DNA of 64,000 bases, from positions 189,873,726 through 189,937,725 of the forward strand of contig NC_134400.1 in assembly GCF_050003625.1 (NCBI RefSeq), written 5' to 3'. This DNA is from Haematobia irritans. Taxonomy: Eukaryota > Arthropoda > Insecta > Diptera > Muscidae. Both the position numbers and the translations under genes were made by a program. A model generated the notes under the pieces. The model was given only the letters and a program-made list of their open reading frames with translations. It ran no database searches and was not told the DNA's origin. Shown here in pieces: positions 58,012 to 64,000 of this stretch. Numbering within the stretch: position 1 is the stretch's first letter; the number at the start of each line of letters is the position of its first letter.

Positions 58012-58240
58012 AGATGTTAAAACAAGTATATACGGCCGTAAGTTCGGCCAGGCCGAAGCTTATGTGTCCTCCACCATGGATTGCGTAGAAACTTCCACAA
58101 TCGAATTACTTAAGTTGCGGTAACGCTTGCCGATGGCAAGGTATCTTAAAACCCCCTTACACCGTCTTCTAAATTGTATGTAAGTCCATACGTGGTTATA
58201 TTAAATGAAAAAAGATGGATCACATACGTATATAATTTAG
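58012..58240 (+). repeat. Array-carrier edge with GGCCGTAAGTTCGGCC stem
   Basis: ACAAGTATATACGGCCG then TAAGTTCGGCCAGGCCG and CCTCCACCATGGATTGCG precede the array. It is G+C-rich and palindromic against an A/T-rich background. It probably marks the left end of an element carrying the array at 58240-61487. Confidence 0.55.
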
Positions 58241-58560
58241 TTTGACAAAATTTTCTATAGACATAAAATTTTGACAAATTTTTCTACAGAAATAAAATTT
58301 TTACAAAATTTTCTATAGAAAGAAAATTTTGACAAAATTTCTACAGAAATGTAATTTTAACAAACTTTTCTACAGAAATGAAATTTTAACAAGCTTTTCT
58401 ATAGAAATAAAATTTGAATTTTTCTATAGAAATAAAATTTTGACAAAATTTTCTATAGAAATATAATTCTGACAAAATTTTCTATAGAAATAAAATTTTA
58501 ACAAAATTTTGTATAGAAATAAATTTTTGACAAAATTTTCTGTAGAAATAAAATTTTGGT
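58240..58560 (-). repeat. 29-bp tandem array 10, diverged lead-in
   Basis: About ten diverged units (CTACAGAAAT, AACAAGCTTTT variants) precede the homogeneous higher-order repeat. Confidence 0.85.
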
Positions 58561-58571
58561 AGATTATTTTT

Positions 58572-61487
58572 GGCTCGAGTGGCAACCATGATTATGAACC
58601 GAATAAAATTTTAACAAAATAGAAATAAAATTTTGACAATGATGAAAATTTTATTATGAACACAATAAAATTTTAACAAAATTTTCTATAGAAATAAAAT
58701 TTTGACAAAATTTTCTGTAGAAATAAAATTTTGACAAAATTTTCTATAGAAATAAAATTTTGGTAGATTATTTTTAGCTCGAGTGGCAACCATGATTATG
58801 AACCGAATAAAATTTTAACAAAATAGAAATAAAATTTTGACAATGATGAAAATTTGATTATGAACACAATAAAATTTTAACAAAATTTTCTATAGAAATA
58901 AAATTTTGACAAAATTTTCTGTAGAAATAAAATTTTGACAAAATTTTCTATAGAAATAAAATTTTGGTAGATTATTTTTGGCTCGAGTGGCAACCATGAT
59001 TATGAACCGAATAAAATTTTAACAAAATAGAAATAAAATTTTGACAATGATGAAAATTTGATTATGAACACAATAAAATTTTAACAAAATTTTCTATAGA
59101 AATAAAATTTTGGTAGATTATTTTTGGCTCAAGTGGCAACCATGATTATGAACCGAATAAAATTTTAACAAAATAGAAATAAAATTTTGACAATGATGAA
59201 AATTTGATTATGAACACAATACAATTTTAACAAAATTTTCTGCAGAAATAAAATTTTGACAAAATTTTCTATAGAAATAAAATTTTGACAAAATTTTCTA
59301 AAGAAATAAAATTTTGGTAGATTATTTTTGGCTCGAGTGGCAACTATGGTTATGAATCGAATAAAATTTTAACAAAATAGAAATAAAATTTTGACAATGA
59401 TGAAAATTTGATTATGAACACAATAAAATTTTAACAAAATTTTCTATAGAAATAAAATTTTGACAAAATTTTCTGTAGAAATAAAATTCTGACAAAATTT
59501 TCTGTAGAAATAAAATTTTGGTAGATTATTTTTGGCTCGAGTGGCAACCATGATTATGAACCGAATAAAATTTTAACAAAATAGAAATAAAATTTTGACA
59601 ATGATGAAAATTTTATTATGAACACAATAAAATTTTAACAAAATTTTCTATAGAAATAAAATTTTGACAAAATTTTCTGTAGAAATAAAATTTTGACAAA
59701 ATTTTCTATAGAAATAAAATTTTGGTAGATTATTTTTAGCTCGAGTGGCAACCATGATTATGAACCGAATAAAATTTTAACAAAATAGAAATAAAATTTT
59801 GACAATGATGAAAATTTGATTATGAACACAATAAAATTTTAACAAAATTTTCTATAGAAATAAAATTTTGACAAAATTTTCTGTAGAAATAAAATTTTGA
59901 CAAAATTTTCTATAGAAATAAAATTTTGGTAGATTATTTTTGGCTCGAGTGGCAACCATGATTATGAACCGAATAAAATTTTAACAAAATAGAAATAAAA
60001 TTTTGACAATGATGAAAATTTGATTATGAACACAATAAAATTTTAACAAAATTTTCTATAGAAATAAAATTTTGGTAGATTATTTTTGGCTCAAGTGGCA
60101 ACCATGATTATGAACCGAATAAAATTTTAACAAAATAGAAATAAAATTTTGACAATGATGAAAATTTGATTATGAACACAATACAATTTTAACAAAATTT
60201 TCTGCAGAAATAAAATTTTGACAAAATTTTCTATAGAAATAAAATTTTGACAAAATTTTCTAAAGAAATAAAATTTTGGTAGATTATTTTTGGCTCGAGT
60301 GGCAACTATGGTTATGAATCGAATAAAATTTTAACAAAATAGAAATAAAATTTTGACAATGATGAAAATTTGATTATGAACACAATAAAATTTTAACAAA
60401 ATTTTCTATAGAAATAAAATTTTGACAAAATTTTCTGTAGAAATAAAATTCTGACAAAATTTTCTGTAGAAATAAAATTTTGGTAAATTATTTTTGGCTC
60501 GAGTGGCTATCATGATTATGAACCGAATAAAATTTTAACAAAATAGAAATAAAATTTTGACAATGATGAAAATTTTATTATGAACACAATAAAATTTTAA
60601 CAAAATTTTCTATAGAAATAAAATTTTGACAAAATTTTCTGTAGAAATAAAATTTTGACAAAATTTTCTATAGAAATAAAATTTTGGTAGATTATTTTTA
60701 GCTCGAGTGGCAACCATGATTATGAACCGAATAAAATTTTAACAAAATAGAAATAAAATTTTGACAATGATGAAAATTTGATTATGAACACAATAAAATT
60801 TTAACAAAATTTTCTATAGAAATAAAATTTTGACAAAATTTTCTGTAGAAATAAAATTTTGACAAAATTTTCTATAGAAATAAAATTTTGGTAGATTATT
60901 TTTGGCTCGAGTGGCAACCATGATTATGAACCGAATAAAATTTTAACAAAATAGATATAAAATTTTGACAATGATGAAAATTTGATTATGAACACAATAA
61001 AATTTTAACAAAATTTTCTATAGAAATAAAATTTTGGTAGATTATTTTTGGCTCAAGTGGCAACCATGATTATGAACCGAATAAAATTTTAACAAAATAG
61101 AAATAAAATTTTGACAATGATGAAAATTTGATTATGAACACAATACAATTTTAACAAAATTTTCTGTAGAAATAAAATTTTGACAAAATTTTCTATAGAA
61201 ATAAAATTTTGACAAAATTTTCTAAAGAAATAAAATTTTGGTAGATTATTTTTGGCTCGAGTGGCAACTATGGTTATGAATCGAATAAAATTTTAACAAA
61301 ATAGAAATAAAATTTTGACAATGATGAAAATTTGATTATGAACACAATAAAATTTTAACAAAATTTTCTATAGAAATAAAATTTTGACAAAATTTTCTGT
61401 AGAAATAAAATTCTGACAAAATTTTCTGTAGAAATAAAATTTTGGTAAATTATTTTTGGCTCGAGTGGCTATCATGATTATGAACCG
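58572..61487 (-). repeat. 962-bp higher-order repeat, three copies
   Basis: The marker GGCTCGAGTGG (or a variant) starts at 58572, 58776, 58980, 59126, 59330, 59534 and so on to 61458. Spacings run 204, 204, 146, 204, 204 bp, then repeat exactly. The 962-bp unit therefore starts at 58572, 59534 and 60496, with a truncated fourth from 61458. Variant markers recur in register: AGCTCGAG (58776, 59738, 60700), GGCTCAAG (59126, 60088, 61050) and CTATGGTTATGAATCG. Each subunit joins 29-bp units to a non-array TGATTATGAACCG segment. Confidence 0.93.
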
Positions 61488-62570
61488 ATATGGACCAATT
61501 TTTGTGTGATTGGAGATCGGCTATATATAACTATAGACCGATATGGACCAATTTTGGTATGGTTGTTAGCGGCCATATACTAACATCACGTACCAAATTT
61601 CAACCGAATCGGAGGAATTTTGCTCTTCCAAGGAGCTCCGGAGGTCGAATCTGGGGATCGGTTTATATGGGGGCTATATATAATTTGGGACCGATTTCGA
61701 CCAATTTTTGCATGGGTGTTTGAGGCCATATATTAACACCACGTACCAAATATCAACTGAATCAGATGAATTTTGGTCTTCCAAGAGGCTCCGGAGGTCA
61801 AATCTGGTGATCGGTTTATATGGGGGCTATATATAATTTGGGACCGATTTCGACCAATTTTTGCATGGGTGTTTGAGGCCATATATTAACACCACGTACC
61901 AAATATCAACTGAATCAGATGAATTTTGGTCTTCCAAGAGGCTCCGGAGGTCAAATCTGGTGATCGGTTTATATGGGGGCTATATATAATTATGCACCGA
62001 TGTGGACCAATTTTGCGTGGTCATTAGAGACCATATACTAACACCATGTACCAAATTTCAGCCGGATCGGATGAAATTTGCTTCTCTTAGAGGCTCCGCA
62101 AGCCAAATCGGGGGATCGGTTTATATGGGGGCTATATATAATTATGGACCGATGTGGACCAATTTTTGCACGGTTGTTAGAGACCATATACTAACACCAT
62201 GTACCAAATTTCAGCCGGATCGGATGAAATATGCTTCTGTTAGAGGCTCCACAAGCCAAATCTGAGGGTCCCTTTATATGGGGGCTATACGTAAAAGTGG
62301 ACCGATATGACCCATTTGCAATACCATCTGACCTACATGAATAACAACTACTAGTGCCAAGTTTCAAGTCGATAGCTTATTTCGTTCGGAAGTTAGCGTG
62401 ATTTCAACAGACGGACGGACGTATGGACGGACGGACATGCTTAGATCGACTCAGAATTTCACCACGTCCCAGAATATATATACTTTATGGGGTCTTAGAG
62501 CAATATTTCGATGTGTTACAAACGAAATGACAAAGTTAATATACCCCCATCCTATGGTGGAGGGTATAAA
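61488..62570 (-). repeat. Interspersed fly repeat family P1, inverted copy
   Basis: It is the reverse complement of the type at 919-1982. It ends AATATACCCCCATCC then TATGGTGGAGGGTATA, with GACGGACGGACG at about 62410. Two internal units (about 61660-61970) are almost identical. It abuts the higher-order repeat through the shared word GAACCGA. Confidence 0.75.
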
Positions 62571-63361
62571 AATATATGAAACTGGTTATATTTATATTTG
62601 GATGGAAAGTATTAAAGCAACGATCCCATAAAATTTTGTCTTATGAAATTAATTTATTTAAACAATATATCGTGGAAATAAATTGGTTTTCGGCTCGGAA
62701 ACCAAAAACTAGTACCCACTTTTACTCTCCAAAATTTTGATCAATTAAAGCACAAAACCATTTTTTTACACACGAAAAAATGAATGTGGATTTTCATAAC
62801 ACTTTTCGATTTTGAAACACTATTTTTCAATCTTCAATCAATCTTTTTTCTCATGCAGTTTCGCATAATTTCAAGAGGCATTATTTAACAATTCATAGGA
62901 AGAATGAAAATATTAATGTGTTTCTAATATAATTAATGAACAATATATTTCTGACTCGCTAAAAGAAAAGGAGCAACAAATATGTAAGCAGAGACAAATA
63001 CAAAAAGCATCATTTGTTGTTTTATTTGAATTTTTTTTTTTGAAATCAAAGTAACTTATTATTCCATTAACAAGTTAATATCATTGAAATTCTAAAACTT
63101 TTATCATATAATAAATCAATATCATATTAAAAATATCTATAAAATTCTATTTTCTTCAAAGCCTTTTTGCAAAAAATTATTAAAAAAACTATCTTTATAT
63201 TATTAGCAAGTAACATATCTCCAAGTGCATAATTTCTCTCTGTCAATCCCTGATGTATGTTGTTTATATATGAGAAGCAGAGAATGCAAGAGAGAGAGAG
63301 AGAGAGAGAGAGTATGCAATTATTAGTGGTAGAATAGGTTTGGTGTGTTGAGTATATAGAT
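62571..63361. other. Non-coding A/T-rich, with (AG)n
   Basis: An AG microsatellite of about 11 units lies at 63289-63312. Nothing else is recognised. Confidence 0.45.
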
Positions 63362-64000
63362 CAGTGTTGTCACAATGAATTTTATTTTGGACCAAAATTT
63401 TTCCAAAATTGGACTAAAATTAAAAGAATAAAATTTAAAAGTTTAAATTTTACCAAATTCGTACCAGCGTACCATTTTCCCAAATTAAATTAAAATTTCA
63501 ATTAAAAGTTAAAAATTTTCCACAATTTTACTTCGATTTTTTCGTCATTTTTTGTTCCTACGGAAAATTTTGTCAAAATTTTATTTCTATAGAAAATTTT
63601 ATTAAAATATTATTTCCATAGAAATTTTATCAATATTTTATTTCTATAGAAAATTTTGTCATAATTTTATTTCTATAGAAAATTATGTCAAAATTTTATT
63701 TCTATAGAAAATTTTGCTAACATTTTATTTCCATAGAAAATTTTGTTAAAATTTTATTTCTATAGAAAATTTTGTCAAAATTTTATTTCTGTAGAAAATT
63801 TTGTCAAAATTTTATTTCTATAGAAAATCTTGTCAAAATTTTATAGAAAATTTTGTCAAAATTTTATTTTTGTAGAAAATTTTATTTCTATAGAATTTTC
63901 CCAAATTAAACTAAAATTTCAATTAAAAGTTAAAATTTTTCCACAATTTTACTTCGATAGAAAATTTTGTTAAAATTTTATTTCTATAGAAAATTTTGTC
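63362..64000 (+). mobile_element. hAT-like array carrier, left end, running off the window
   Basis: CAGTGTTGTCACAATGAAT is a hAT-type terminus that closely matches the reversed right end of the element at 39959-41419. ATTTTGGACCAAAA edge words follow, then 29-bp units in plus orientation from about 63550 to the window end. The right end and target duplication lie outside. Confidence 0.7.

Overview
This is nuclear DNA of a brachyceran fly, most likely a muscid. It is A/T-rich, has GT-AG introns and one conserved animal gene, and is otherwise packed with transposable elements and satellite-like arrays. Four mariner copies have the termini and transposase of the irritans-subfamily element Himar1, which was first described from the horn fly. 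Haematobia irritans or a close relative is therefore my best guess (inference). Nothing bacterial, organellar or viral is evident.

The one host gene I can support is an ODR-4 homologue on the minus strand. Five exons between 29854 and 12695 join in frame through consensus splice sites to give a 463-residue protein with a C-terminal membrane anchor. Introns 3 (4.3 kb) and 4 (10.9 kb) are filled with a 29-bp tandem repeat that runs in opposite directions on the two sides of exon 4.

Layout. 1-12.6 kb: a fly interspersed repeat with 153-bp subunits, a SINE fragment, Himar1 copies 1 and 2, a mariner fossil, two TA-flanked MITE-like elements and tRNA-like SINE heads. 12.7-29.9 kb: the odr-4 gene, whose intron 4 carries 29-bp arrays, a 2.17-kb non-autonomous hAT element, a perfect 170-bp foldback, a small TIR element and two mariner fossils. 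30.5-36.5 kb: a nest of insertions (SINE, then a CCCTGCCA-ended element, then a MITE) and Himar1 copy 3. 37-39 kb: a SINE with target duplication, a LINE 3' fragment and a (TA)n tract. 40-41.4 kb: a hAT-like element carrying the 29-bp array. 42.9-44.9 kb: a CCCTGCCA-type element split by Himar1 copy 4. 45-46.4 kb: a (TA)n tract and a GAATGAAGCCG-type repeat. 46.5-47.8 kb: a nearly intact Tc1-like element of DD37E type. 49.6-51.9 kb: a Penelope-like fragment split by another interspersed repeat. 53.4-56.2 and 58.2-61.5 kb: more 29-bp arrays, the second a 962-bp higher-order repeat in three copies. 61.5-62.6 kb: an inverted copy of the repeat seen at 0.9-2.0 kb. 63.4 kb to the end: the start of another hAT-like array carrier.

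The strongest leads are three. First, the inverted arrays bracket a frame-neutral exon of odr-4. Second, the 29-bp unit is built from two palindromes and rides inside at least two different mobile elements. Third, a short-TSD DNA transposon family can be dated by empty sites inside this same window. All alignments were done by eye, so element edges are exact only where a target duplication is quoted.
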